Source: Echiichthys vipera (lineage: Eukaryota > Chordata > Actinopteri > Perciformes > Trachinidae). Taken from it: 64,000 nucleotides of DNA. The notes beneath the pieces are model-generated. The model ran no database searches. It saw nothing but the letters and a program-made list of their open reading frames with translations, and was not told the origin of the DNA. The number at the start of each line of letters is the position of its first letter. Within the stretch, counting starts at the first letter, position 1. The stretch is taken from contig OY829657.1 of the NCBI GenBank assembly GCA_963691815.1, positions 4,687,953 through 4,751,952 of the forward strand, written 5' to 3'. This document shows, in pieces, positions 1 to 11,262 of the stretch. The translations under genes and the position numbers were made by a program.

Positions 1-1228
1 GTAAAATCTGTTTTGGGATGAGGCTTACATAAAGAGCTCCGGCCTGAAGCTCATGTTTGTCTCCTGTCAGGTTTTTGTAATGTACTCGCTTATGCATGCA
101 GGATGTAAATGGTAAGCTAGCTGGATTACATCCAAAACAGACTCCGAAAAACACGCTTAATATGACATCACTTTATCTTGCATCATACAGCCATGCACAG
201 CTGCTGTGCATTATCTTTCCTGTTTACACAAAGCAATATTCATTTCCGTGAAATAGACAACTGCCTGTGGATTACACCAATTCTCCTCCAAATGCGTGTA
301 CCATTTATTTAGCTGCAATTCTTCTTCCCTTTTCTTTATAAACCATCGCTCAATAAGTTCTTAGAAAACCTTCAAGTGCATTCAACTCAACAGAAGGACA
401 GTTCACGTACATAGGTGGTGTTGCAGCGGTGCCATGGCTCTCCTGTAGCACAGGGTCAGTCCTTGACGACAAAGGATGGCATTTTAAAAGGTCAGGCCAT
501 AAAGTCTGGTAACCCGTCTTCTACCCATGGCTCACATTCACTTTAGTTCTCTTTTCTTCTGGTGAATAACCACTGGGTCAAAATATATAAAAATAAAATA
601 AAATATATGGGCAAATCTTTAAACAACCACAAAATATATATGAGTATAAGAATATTGTTTTGTCTGTTGCATGTATATTTGATTCATTACATGATGCTTT
701 GGGTAAAAACAGGGTATGTTCAAATGATTTGGACTGTTTGAAAAGTAAGGGATGGATTCTGTTTTGTAGTAATGGTGCTAACTTTTAAGTACAGTTGCCA
801 ATGCTTTTGGCCTGATCTCAGTTAAGTGCTTCAGTGTGACAGCCAGCCACCAGACTCTGCTTCCTGTCAGGGTTAATCACAGATGATGAGGCGAGTTGAC
901 ACATTTTTATGCTGAAATCACTGAAAATGCCTGATTCAGCACAATACTACACAGGTTAAAAGTATTCCTCCATGCCCTATGCTTAACCTCTTTTTTGTGT
1001 TTCTTGTTATTATCAACTGAAAATAATGGCTTTGCTGACTTCCAAGGATTACAGGTTCACCCTCTGCAGTGATGTACTCAGGGTGTGTTGAGTGCACCTT
1101 GACATCCCTGTTGGCCTTGGTTAACAAAAGTAACAATTATAGATTTATTATCTATAAGTTTGAGCAAATGATCTTTGATTCCTTAATCTTTAATAGGAGA
1201 TCTTGACCTTTTATCCTCACCTGTAGTC
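1..1228. other. unique non-coding DNA
   Basis: No gene, RNA or clear repeat is seen. Frames in all phases are short and do not resemble proteins. An A/T-rich patch lies near 578-650. Confidence 0.6.
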
Positions 1229-1232
1229 AATC

Positions 1233-1789
1233 TAATCAAATCAAATCAAATCAATCTTTATTTATTTGGCGCTTTTCATACAGAAAAGTATCGCAAAGTG
1301 CCTCACAGAGATGTACCGAAAAAGAGAAACATCAAATAAAATCAGGAGAAGAAAGTTAAAAGAACCCACAGTCATGCACAGAGTCACACACACACCTGTA
1401 TACGTTCACACACACATACACACAGACACACACACTCACACCTACACAAACACTACTAGCTGTCACTACAGAGACATGGTCGGGCAGCGAGACCTGAGCT
1501 ACAGAGGTGGCTAGAGGAAGCTACCTTTGGGGGGGCCAACCACACCGGGAGAGATCCCAGTCCAAGGTCACAGGGAGCACCGCCACAGAGACCACCCCAA
1601 CCCGGGCAGACAGGAGGCTACACACCAAAGTGCAGAGCCCTCTAGTCGCCCGGGCCGGAACTGTCCACAGGACAGCACCCCCCGCAGCAAGACCAGAGAC
1701 AACTCTCAATCTGGCAGGCCCCCTGAGCCAAGTCATCTAGCCAAGTTAATTGCCCAGAGTTTGTTTTTTTTTAAACAAGCAAAAAAACT
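1233..1789 (-). mobile_element. LINE/SINE-type 3' end with (AATCA)n tail, minus strand
   Basis: Read on the minus strand, the element ends in 'aaataaagattg' followed by a pentamer tail (GATTT)n, which on the plus strand is the AATCA run at 1239-1256. Such simple-repeat tails are typical of target-primed non-LTR elements. Next to it is the 'ggcgcttttcata' box that recurs at 34099. The body holds a CA-rich stretch (1385-1453) and a GC-rich section (1500-1740). Short frames across it look accidental. The 5' boundary is uncertain. The tail is seen directly; the family is from memory. Confidence 0.6.
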
Positions 1790-1910
1790 AGCCGCCGGCT
1801 ACATCCATATTGAGAGGCAGTCCATAAGTTGATTTCCGAATGCACTGGAGTTCAATTCTCGGTAATCGACTCGTATGGACTGCCTCTCAATATGGATCTA
1901 GCCGGCTGCT
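1790..1910. repeat. long inverted repeat (hairpin), 37-bp arms
   Basis: Arms 1790-1826 and 1874-1910 are reverse complements at 35 of 37 positions, around a 47-nt loop. The core of each arm contains 'tgagaggcagtccata'. The loop carries 'gttcaattc', which resembles a Pol III box B. It could be the head of a MITE, a foldback element or a hairpin transcript; the sequence does not decide. Confidence 0.85.
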
Positions 1911-1913
1911 AAG

Positions 1914-2093
1914 GCTGGTAGCATTGTAAAACTTAATAATAAACTCCGGGTTCTCTAACTATGTTGTTGGTGTGTCGCTTTTGTGTAGGAACTATTATCA
2001 TGCTACTGTAGGGGTTTAGTGCTATTTTGAGCAGTATTAGTGGTTAAAAAAAGCCTTCTTGGATGCGTTCAGCCCTCTACCCCGGGTGTTTGC
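1914..2093 (+). repeat. unclassified interspersed repeat, copy 1
   Basis: This segment matches 32468-32645 in the same orientation. Shared blocks include 'gatgttgttggtg' (one mismatch), 'catgctactg', 'agcagtattagtggt' and 'aagcc' followed by a 'gttcac/gttcag' box. It starts right after the hairpin at 1790-1910. No terminal repeats or coding capacity are seen. Confidence 0.65.
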
Positions 2094-2984
2094 TCATTGC
2101 TTCGCCACTTAACAATGAAACATTAAGTCTCCTGACTGGCCAACTTTAATATATCTGAATTTGTGAGTTCTAAAATAAACACAATACTCATAAATCACAC
2201 TTTTACAATTGCTGATTTCAATACGTGAAATTCAATGGTGTTCAAGCTGTCATTAGATTAAAAATAATAACGTACCCAGTTGCTCATGATATGAATATTT
2301 TCACAGCCTTTCTTCACTTCCATTATTTCCTCAAAGCATGCAGGTTTGCCTTTTTGTTCTTTGGTCCAGCTTTATGTAAATGACCAACCGTTGGATGTCA
2401 CAACCTTGCGTTAGTGTAGGCGTTAAATACTGTGTATGTGAAAGCCTAAAGCCCTCAAGCCGTTCCCATTGACATCGATTAATGCCTGACAAGATGCACA
2501 TTGTGCACTGGTCTTAAAACAGAATATAGACCAGGAAATCCTTTGTGCTTTCTCTCCTGGAACTCTGCACTGAAACGCATTTGCAGACTCCAGAGCCAGT
2601 CAGACTGCATACAGTACTGAACGGCAGCTCCATAACTGAGGGAAAACAATGAAATGTTTCAGGCTGTTAGCTATAATGAGTGTACCTCTGATTGCTGTAC
2701 ATAGTAATTATATTGTCTTTGCTGAGCTGTATACGTGACACACAAAGACCAGTAAGTATTTCCGGCTGCAAACTTGTACTACTGACATATTTCAGTACAT
2801 CACAAAGCACCCCATACTGTCTAAAAGCTTCCCGTATGCACAGGGTCTGCTAGAGGAGTGACAAAAACTTATTATAACCATTCATGTAAGTTACAATATA
2901 ATGTCCTGTAAGAGTATTAACTGAGATTCTTATATCTGTAAGATAATTCAATGTCAATCACAGGTAAACATCTCATCTTAGATG
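2094..2984. other. unique non-coding DNA
   Basis: No gene or recognised repeat. The imperfect palindrome 'tgcacattgtgca' occurs near 2494. Confidence 0.55.
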
Positions 2985-3036
2985 TATCTCATGACCCCCT
3001 ATGGTGGTCTTGACCCCAAGGTTGGGAACAACTGTT
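2985..3036 (-). mobile_element. hAT-like terminal fragment
   Basis: The sequence ends 'ccaaggttgggaacaactg'. Its reverse complement begins 'cagttgttcccaacc', a common terminus of non-autonomous hAT elements in vertebrates. The opposite end and a TSD were not found, so this is a fragment recognised from memory. Confidence 0.45.
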
Positions 3037-3233
3037 CCAGAAGATAGGGTTTGATCCATTGATATTATACAACTGACAAATCAATATTAAATTATATGTA
3101 TAAAACAATACACAAATTAATCAAGAATCTGATAATATTTCACCACAATATCGGTCACACGCATGTCAGTCATTTCACTAGTTGGTCAAAGAAGTTCGCT
3201 AATAGACTGAATTGCAGATTGCATTGTGTCCCT

Positions 3234-3534
3234 AGGGCGACACGGTGGTGTGGTGGTTAGTTGGTTTCTGTGTGGCGTTTGCATGTTCTTCCTGTGTCTG
3301 CGTGGGTTTTCTCCGGGTTCTCCGGTTTCCTCCCACAGTCCAAAGACGTGCTCGTGTTAGGTTCATTGATGACTCTAAATTGCCCGTAGGTGTGAATGGT
3401 TGTCTGTCTGTATGTGCCCTGGGATAGTCTGGCGTCCTGTCCAGGGTGTACCCCGCCTCATGCCCGATGTAAGCTGGGATCGGCTCCAGCCCCCCCGCAA
3501 CCTCGAGAAGGGTTGAAGATGAATGAATAAATGA
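3234..3534 (+). mobile_element. SINE-A copy 1
   Basis: The copy has the 'acggtggtgtggtggttag' head, then an internal deletion that removes box B, the body with 'ctccgggttctccggtttcc', and a (TGAA)n tail. It is bounded by an 11-bp direct repeat, 'attgtgtccct', at 3223-3233 and 3535-3545. That is a target-site duplication typical of LINE-mobilised insertion. Frames across the copy on both strands are accidental. Confidence 0.88.
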
Positions 3535-3545
3535 ATTGTGTCCCT

Positions 3546-5929
3546 GATCAGTGTGTAAATCCAACTGGCTGGCACATGCTGAGGTCCTGCTCTGTCTGTG
3601 TCACATCTGGCTCGGAAACACATGAAATATTCAATTAAATATTCACAATGCTGTCAGTCAGTAAAATATGACAGAATAGCTTTGGGTCTCTTTGATGAAA
3701 CACTGATGTTTGTTGATAACATTCTGTTTGCAGACTGCTGCAAACACGCCGCTGATGGCGATAACAAGATGCCGAAGCACAAAAATACCCCAAACACCCC
3801 AGAGAGACATGAATGAAGAAACGGGGTCGGCTCCATATGATGCTCTGATGAGGCAAATGAAAAGTTGCTCCACATTTGCATGATGTGCAACTGTTGTTGT
3901 CTGGCAGCACAATATGTGTCAATAGTTAATTAGATGGAGAAAAGCATATCCGTCTATCAATAGCTCCTTTTGATCAATAAAACATGAAAAGCTTTGTCAG
4001 CAGCCGCTCAGTCACAGTCTAAAAATAGACTTGGGGGTAGTTGGGTTTTTATCTTTTCTGTCTGACTGGAACTGGGAAACTGTATTTCCAGATGCTTTTC
4101 TCCACATTTATGAGTAACTCTGAGCAGATCGTCATTATTTTTTAATAAAGTTTAAAAAATAGATAAGGGTCTTGTTTTAGATGCATGTTGTGGTATTTAT
4201 CGGTACATAACTCTATGGTTTCTGAAAGAAGGCTTCATCTACTGTAGTCAGTAGTCTTTTTCTCTATTTACTATGAATGATGCGGCACTGCAAGAGTGTC
4301 AATAACCCACCGACACTACTGAAGGTTCATGCAATTCCTTCCTGAGTGCATGTTAATATATTGGAAAATGTCAGTTTAGTCCTAATTTCTCCGACACAAC
4401 ATGAATATGGTGTAACTCCTTCTATCTCTCATTTAACCGGGGATCCATAAAAGTGATGCTCCATGTGACGTGATTGAGAGCTCGTCTTCTCAATGGTCAC
4501 CTGCTGTGTTGAGAAGCGCTTGTACAATAATCTTTAGCTGTTGAGGATCATTGTTAAACCTGGGAACTGATATGAGATAATACTGGAACAGCCTGTAGTT
4601 CATTTGATGAGAAAATCAACTTTACATACAGTTTAATTAACCCAACTGGGAATGTGAGAGGGAAACGAAGAGGAAAAATAAGTGTTATTCAACAGTAGTT
4701 AGCATAACAATAATAGCTCAAACTCCCATGAAGCTGTTTTACTTAAATTTTTCCCAAGACAGCATGTAATGTCAATGTACGCCCACACCTTGCAGCATAA
4801 AATTGTTTAACTCAAGTGAATATGAATTTCAACATTTCATGTACTGTATACCTACAGGGATACAGAGTTAGATAGAAGAAGCTGAGTCGTACCCCTCAGA
4901 GTGTAATTTCACGGGGGGTTCGACTGATGTGGGATTCAGAGGATGGTAATGGATGGTTGTCATGCTTGTTGATGTATTGTCATTGACACACTTTTTAAAA
5001 AAGCATGTTTCCACAAACATTAAATTAAATTAAATTCCCATGTAAGCCCCTTCACAGTGAAAACCACAGATGGGTCTATTTTAAAGACTGTCAGCAAGTC
5101 TACCACACAAAGCCTTGGGCTTTCAACAGACCCAATAGAGGATGGGACAGGAACTACTAAAACCACAGAACTCTGAAAGGTTGTGAAGGTTTTTTCCCCC
5201 TGACTTGTAGAAAATAGCCCGGCTGCTCTTATATTCTTAATCAATACTTTCCAATCAAGGCAGGCATTCAGGTGGCTGCCATCTTTTTCATGAATAAGAA
5301 AACTTTTGGCTTTGAATGTCTGACATTCTGAGTCTTTGATGGGATTATGGCTCAGGAATGATTGTGAGCTGTGGGATGAAACGCATGAAATGTATGAGTC
5401 ATACTCATCTCGCAAGTCAGAGATATTGTTACTTTTCTTGTGCTTCTAGTTAAAGAAAACTAATTATAAATCACTGGTTTAGTTTCATACTAGAAAACAT
5501 GTCTTTCGTTGTGACTACACTTATTTATTTAGACCAAGAAATCGTATCAGACTGCAGAGATTATTCATAAATAAAATAACTGCATTCCTGTATTGATATT
5601 AAATTCAATACTATGTTATATGAGTGCATTAACCACAACACTGAGCATAATTAAGCAGCCACCAGGACATTTACCGTACAGCTCTGTGAACTGACTGAAA
5701 ATTTGAAAGGCCTCGTCACTAAACATATTTGGCAGCTTGCATCCTTCTCTGACAAATGAATGTTTGATGGTAATTGTTCATAAACTTCATGTGCAATGAT
5801 GCCTACCTAATTGTTTGGGTTTCTTTTGTTCACTGAATCACTTTGCTGCTCTTCTCTCTAACATTTTTTGGATGCATGACAGTGAATATAGATATACTGA
5901 GTGTCCTGATATTGTGCATTGATATTATC
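3546..5929. other. unique non-coding DNA
   Basis: No gene is recognised. A small perfect stem-loop ('tgtttgcag'/'ctgcaaaca') lies near 3727-3747. A 131-codon minus frame at 5020-5415 has no recognisable domain and is treated as chance. Composition is mostly AT-rich with no obvious repeat. Confidence 0.55.
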
Positions 5930-6033
5930 ATCACCCATCATCCATCATCTTCAACCGCTTGTCCCCTAAAGAGGACGCAGGGTACACTCTGGACAGGACA
6001 CCAGTCTATCGCTGGACACATAGAGACAGACAG
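5930..6033 (-). mobile_element. SINE-A copy 2, 5'-truncated
   Basis: On the plus strand an ATC/ATCC tail is followed by 'cttcaaccgcttgtcccc' and 'ggacaggacaccagtctatc'. This is the 3' third of SINE-A in reverse orientation. It stops at the 'tagagacagacag' box, so the Pol III head is missing. No TSD could be read. Confidence 0.82.
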
Positions 6034-6679
6034 TACACAGACATTGGAGGGTATTTCACCCTCCAACTCATAATTTCCAGCCAGATATATCAGGAATATC
6101 TGATAGGGCTGTCATTTGGTGAAACTAATTACAGCAACGTCCACAGAGTTCTGGCAAAATGGCTGCAAACACTCAATCCCTGGAATTCACATGTGAATAA
6201 AATGAATACTAATGCAATTGATTCATCTAATTAAAAAGGAGCTACACTTGCATCGTATCTGCTTTCACTTGTTAACAAACCAATACACAATTAGCTAATT
6301 AAGGTTTATTTTCCATTTCTGGTGTGACAGGCTAACCATCTTGGCATAATCAGGATAGAATGGGATCTTCCTGCTCTGCTGCCAGGGTGTGAATGCAGCA
6401 TAACAGGCCATTAACACCAGCATTTCATTTGGTGAAATGAGCTCATTTCAGTTGAATTTCAGGGATCTGCGGATTCACGCAAGTAAATGACATGACAATA
6501 CTGGATGGGAAGCTGGTTAGTCCGAAGTGGGGGAATAATTCATAGCTAATTAGCTGCACTGTACCGTTTACTTTTATTAAACCCACATCTGCCAGAGTGT
6601 AAACTGCTTCACATAAAAAGGCATGGCTTTGAGGCAGCTATGTGACGTCAGAGAGCTATTGTGATGTGATTGTGACTAA
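6034..6679. other. unique DNA with clustered short palindromes
   Basis: A perfect 18-bp palindrome, 'tgaaatgagctcatttca', lies at 6433-6450, preceded by a second 'catttca'/'tgaaatg' pair. A perfect 12-bp palindrome, 'agctaattagct' (homeodomain core TAATTA), lies at 6544-6555. No gene is seen. This is a candidate regulatory block only. Confidence 0.4.
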
Positions 6680-6783
6680 GCCTGCATTCACACCTAATCA
6701 AGCCTCACTGTTCAACATGTCCCACATTCAAATGAATGTCCTGGCGTTATCGCTGCAACTCCTGATTTGGTGTGAATGTAGCT
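6680..6783. mobile_element. short MITE-like element with 21-bp TIRs
   Basis: The left end 6680-6700 ('cctgcattcacacc...aatca') and the reverse complement of 6763-6783 match at about 17 of 21 positions. With 62 bp between the ends this is a minimal non-autonomous DNA transposon. Superfamily is unknown. Confidence 0.6.
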
Positions 6784-9132
6784 GTACTAACGTTTGGTAT
6801 CTATAGCTAATTTCCATTCATGACACCTCACCTGTTTATATTATATTAAGGTTTGAAGTTGTACATAATTTAGGGACCTGCCTCTTTGAGTGACAGATGG
6901 GTGCTGTCACAGATGGCTAGCATAGACTGTAGGCGTCATTAGGCCTGCCGTAGCTCCCTCTGCGCTCCAAATCTGTGCCCGTTTTTGGATTAGCCAGGAG
7001 CAGAGAGTCAGGCACTGTCTTATCTCTATAAACAGATTCTGCATAAGAATGTAGAATACACAGGCAACATGACAAGATCTGGGTAGCGGAAGTGGTCTGG
7101 TTTCCATTTGTAGTGTGAGTAGTATTTACCAATCATGTTTGAGGATGCTTTGGTCCGTGTGGAGAGTAAACGCGGTGAAACTCAACAGCTGTCATGCAAT
7201 CACGGAACCCATCAACTATCGTCTGACAATGATTTAGCTCATAAGTAGATTTTTACTATTATTTAGTTGCATTCATATGCCGATATTGGTTTATGGAGAC
7301 GCAGTCTCTCAAATCCAACTCTATTCTCGTGTCTCAAGTTGCTAATTGGACCATAACCAGGGACTGCCGTTCAGAAGAAGTAGTCTTGGCACAGATATCT
7401 ACTTGCTACACCGTAAAGCCAAAATATTAGCCATTCCCCCAGAGGCTAACTTGTCGTTTGGCAGATAGCAGATGGATTCACCGGTTTATTCATTACAAGT
7501 TGTCGCTCCCGGGTATTGGTTTGCTAGCTCAAACACAGTCAGTGACACCTTGCGCTTCAGTTCACCTCAGACTTCTACTGTAACTCATTATCCCGTCCCT
7601 CCTGTGTATCTGTATCTATCAAAGACAAATCCTATATAGCACTTCATTAAATCATAGCCTACTGTAACATAAATGTAGTTCTGGGTGCCAGCATATCGTA
7701 AAACCCAAGGCACTGTCTAAGCACCTTGCACTTCATTGTCTCAGCCGTGATGACGCAAGCATGGGAAACAACACAGCTGATTGCAGGGCTGACTTACAGT
7801 CTCATCCACATGTGAGGCAGGTGAACATGATTCACAAATAGAATCCGGCAAATTCAGGGAGTGCACAGCGAATACACAGGAGTACTTACACCATTGAAAG
7901 ATTGTTAAGGACGGGGCTGAAGGCAATCCTTTACTCTTCATCCGAGGGCCTTGTGCTAGTGATCATCAATCAGGGTGACAGTTTTAGGACAAGTTCATAC
8001 ACAACTGCTGTAGGTGGCTGAGCTATTCACAGATCTCCCCATTCAGACATTTTCTGATCAAAGCTCAGTCAGAAGAAGCAAAAAAAAATTTTTGCTGCAC
8101 CAAAGATTCTCTGCCACAGTTTCATCAGCCAGTTTTCTTTTATGTAATAGGCATCACTGTGGGATGTAGCAGATTTTTTTTTTTGGCTATCACGTTTGCC
8201 TTGGATCTCTGAACTCAATTTGTTTGGGTAATTTTTAAAGCATATCACATATTTCCCCTTATTCTTTCCACAGATCTCTTAGGAAAGGCTTCCATGAACA
8301 CCTAATCAGATTTATTTTTATTTGGGGAAGCATAGTTAGGATGCGGATGTAGCATTTCCGGTTGCCACGCAGGAGATTGTCCATATCTGGTCACAGCTCA
8401 AGGCCCTTTTTTCTAAATGGACCAGATTCTTTCTAAGTCATAGTAGCCAATAGTAGTAGTTCAATAAGCCAACTCTCACAGAATTATTATATTATGTTTT
8501 TCCTTATTTTCTTCATATACATAATGTTACAATCTCAGAGGTTCATATGTATAACACATGGCCAAAACATTAAATAATGAAAACCTCAAATTTCAGACTG
8601 TCCTGAACATGCTAGTCCCAAGAGGTTTTCCTACCTTCGGCTCGGACTTATGTGAATCTGGCCGTTTTCCAAATCGCACTCCTGCAAATGACTTGTCGTA
8701 CCAAGAAAAATGTCAATTCAAACTCTACAGCAACATCAAAATTCACCATCTGACTACTCAAGCTCACCGTAACACCCAACCAAATCCATTCAAACATCAT
8801 TGTTCGCTTTTAGCATCTACCCATCAAATCGTCCACGCTCCATGAGCAAGCTGAATGATTGTCTTTGTGTTTGTCTTGGAATCAACAGTATTTGTTAAAT
8901 GGTGGCCTGTCATTCTAAACTAACAGATGTCAAAATACATTATTTGCTGGTCTTTGTGCTCAACAGTCATGACTTTGAACATGAAGAAAAGTCCAAGCTA
9001 CCTCTAGTCATATTTTCCAAGCTCATTACAATGTAATACAATCATTCCACAGAGAGTTAGACTTCACTTACTCAATATGTTGAGGAGTGACATTTTGAGA
9101 TCACATCAATATTCCACTGCCTATTATTAAAA

Positions 9133-9135
<3 letters not shown>
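6784..9135. other. unique non-coding DNA
   Basis: No gene, RNA or recognised repeat. A 95-codon frame at 8558-8845 shows no domain. Short A and T runs occur at 8079-8092 and 8174-8183. Confidence 0.55.

Positions 9136-9172
<37 letters not shown>
9136..9172. repeat. (TG)n microsatellite
   Basis: An uninterrupted TG dinucleotide run of about 37 bp. Confidence 0.97.
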
Positions 9173-9174
<2 letters not shown>

Positions 9175-9677
9175 TTCTCCAGGCAAGGAGTCTGTTTCTG
9201 GATAGACAGAAAGCAGCAGGACAATAAGAGTTTCCTGGAGGACTACATTATTGATTTGTAAATGATATTGATATTTACTGATTATTTACAAATGATGCCA
9301 TGATTAAGCGTTTGTATTGTATGTAACTGCATTCACATGAAATGGGCTCTCAGATTTGTAATAATAAACTCAATGAATACTTTATACATGTTACAATACT
9401 TGTTCATATAGTGTTATGGGGTAATGCTTGCATCTAATACACATACTGACCCAGGAGGCACTACAGCATATTTATTGAGCCTCTATTTGTGTTCCTGTAT
9501 AAACTGCCATGCATATAATGGGTTGTGATTTTACATGTTACTGAAGGTCATTAAAAGTATGCTTTTCAAGCAGTCCTGCTTTACAGTGGAACATGCTTCC
9601 CCATTATAATACAAATATGTAATTAATTCTATATTATGTCTAGCTCTGAAGGTTCATAGTAGCCGATTACTACTGCA
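9173..9677. other. unique non-coding DNA
   Basis: AT-rich sequence with no recognised feature. Confidence 0.5.
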
Positions 9678-9895
9678 GGGATAGCAGTAGCTCAGGTAGT
9701 TGGAGATGGCCTTGAGCAGGGCACAGAACCCCCAACTGCTCAGGGCGGCAACCTGCGAGGCAGCAGCCTCGCGCTGACATATCCCCATACATAATGCATG
9801 TATATAGGGCCTTTTTCGCGCATGTGGGCATATGGGCCTGTGTGTGTGTGGATAGTACACTGTATATATAACAATGGAGTGAAAAAAATTACAGT
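9678..9895 (+). mobile_element. SINE-B copy 1 (diverged)
   Basis: It begins with the tRNA-like 'agcagtagctcagg' box A region. It then carries the family body 'cagaacccccaactgctc', 'gcatgtatatagg' and 'gggcctgtgtgtgtgtg', matching the reverse complement of 50797-51077. The box B section is deleted and the 3' tail is degenerate. Confidence 0.75.
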
Positions 9896-10094
9896 GATCA
9901 CATATACTTTATTTTTATATGGCTACATACCACCCAGCTCATTACTTTTTTATATTTTGTTCATGAGCACAACCTCTACCAACACCGCTGCTCTGTGTCA
10001 ACACTGCCGATAACGTCATCAAACTACAGTAGAGGCCGTACTTAATACTCATTTTCGAAAAGCAAGGCAAATGAGAGCTAAATGTGGCTCATTA

Positions 10095-10470
10095 AAGTCG
10101 ACAGATTATTTAATTCTTTATTTGGATCCCAATTAGCTGCCACTAAGGTCACTCTTCCTGAGGTCCATACACAACCACAAATAAGAAGTCTCCATAAAAA
10201 CATGTTCAAGACAAATGAAAGTCAAGTAAATAACTAAACATCAAATTGCATTTCCTTGTAGTTGTTCAGTTTGGTTCATTAACGTTGATGTGTTTCTTAG
10301 TCTTGCCTTACTGGGTGCTTCAGTGAGCACCGTTGGTAACTTGTTCCACATTGATGGATCTATAAATTACAGATCTGGTTACTACATCTGTTCTGGGTTG
10401 TTTAATTAACCCCTAGTGGCCGGCTTGGCAGTGTGGTGTAATGCTGGTCTCTCACATCATTTATTTGTGA
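10095..10470 (-). mobile_element. LINE 3' fragment (ORF2 C-terminus and 3' UTR)
   Basis: On the minus strand, about 10270-10350 encodes 'SMWNKLPTVLTEAPSKARLR', resembling the 'WNxLPxxL...S...F' end of LINE ORF2 proteins. A stop follows near 10229. A 3' UTR-like stretch then carries 'ggacctcaggaagagt' and 'gggatccaaataaag'. Upstream, 'VTRSVIYRSI' is in another frame, so a frameshift is likely. It is a dead fragment of probable L2/CR1-type origin. Confidence 0.6.
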
Positions 10471-11029
10471 GAACACAGTTTGGTTGTTGACAACTCATTG
10501 CATGTCAACGTATCTTCTGTCAATGGCAAATGCTTGCCGGGTCATAGGCTTAATACTTATTATTTCTATTTTCCATTTGAAAGAGTCAGATCTGGACTGA
10601 CTTCAGTCTGTGAAAAGGTCCAAGAACCAGTGAATGAAAAATAAAGATGTCTGAAAATTATTTGGACTATTTAGGAGATCAGCAGGCACGATGAGACCAA
10701 ATCAAATCTTCTGTCAGTCCAATAAACACTCATTTCTCATATATTTGAATGAATACCACCAACCTACCTGCCAATGGAACACAATTTACAGTCTGTCTGT
10801 GTTTTCACCTGACCCTGCGTGTCCTTCACAGTGCCCTGGGATTCTCAACCTATAAAACAGGTATTATTATCCTCAGCTAGTGATGTAATTTGGCAGAATA
10901 TTCTACAAGGACTCTGTGCCTGGCATCAGTCCTAAGGGGAATGCCACGGCCTTAACCTCATCTTCCTGCTATCATTGGCTCCATGTGAGCTGTTCACTTT
11001 CACCAAGAAGCAAAGCAGAGATGAGAAAA
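10471..11029. other. unique non-coding DNA
   Basis: No recognised feature. Confidence 0.5.
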
Positions 11030-11262
11030 ATAACAGGGAATGCAGAAAGACAGAAGGGCAGAAGAGGAGATGGGATGGGGAGGCAAGGGAGAGGAGGAAC
11101 TAGGGAGGCAACAAGACAGAAGGAAGGAAGAAAAAAGACAGGAGGAGACAAGAAGAAATGGCGTGGAAGAAGGGATAAAAGGCAGGAAGGATGAAAAAGA
11201 CAAGAAGGAAGGGGTCACCAACAGAAGGAAGAAAGGATGGATGAAAGGAAGGAAGACAGACT
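11030..11262 (+). repeat. polypurine tract (GGA/GAA-rich)
   Basis: About 230 bp are overwhelmingly A and G on the plus strand, with GGAAGGAAG-type cores near 11118-11128 and 11240-11256. Long frames over it on both strands are low-complexity artefacts rich in Lys/Arg/Glu or Ser/Leu/Pro. Such tracts can form triplex DNA. Confidence 0.85.

Noticed and set aside
5020..5415. 131-codon minus-strand frame
   Set aside because: No recognisable domain, no splice or promoter context; such lengths are expected by chance in 64 kb.
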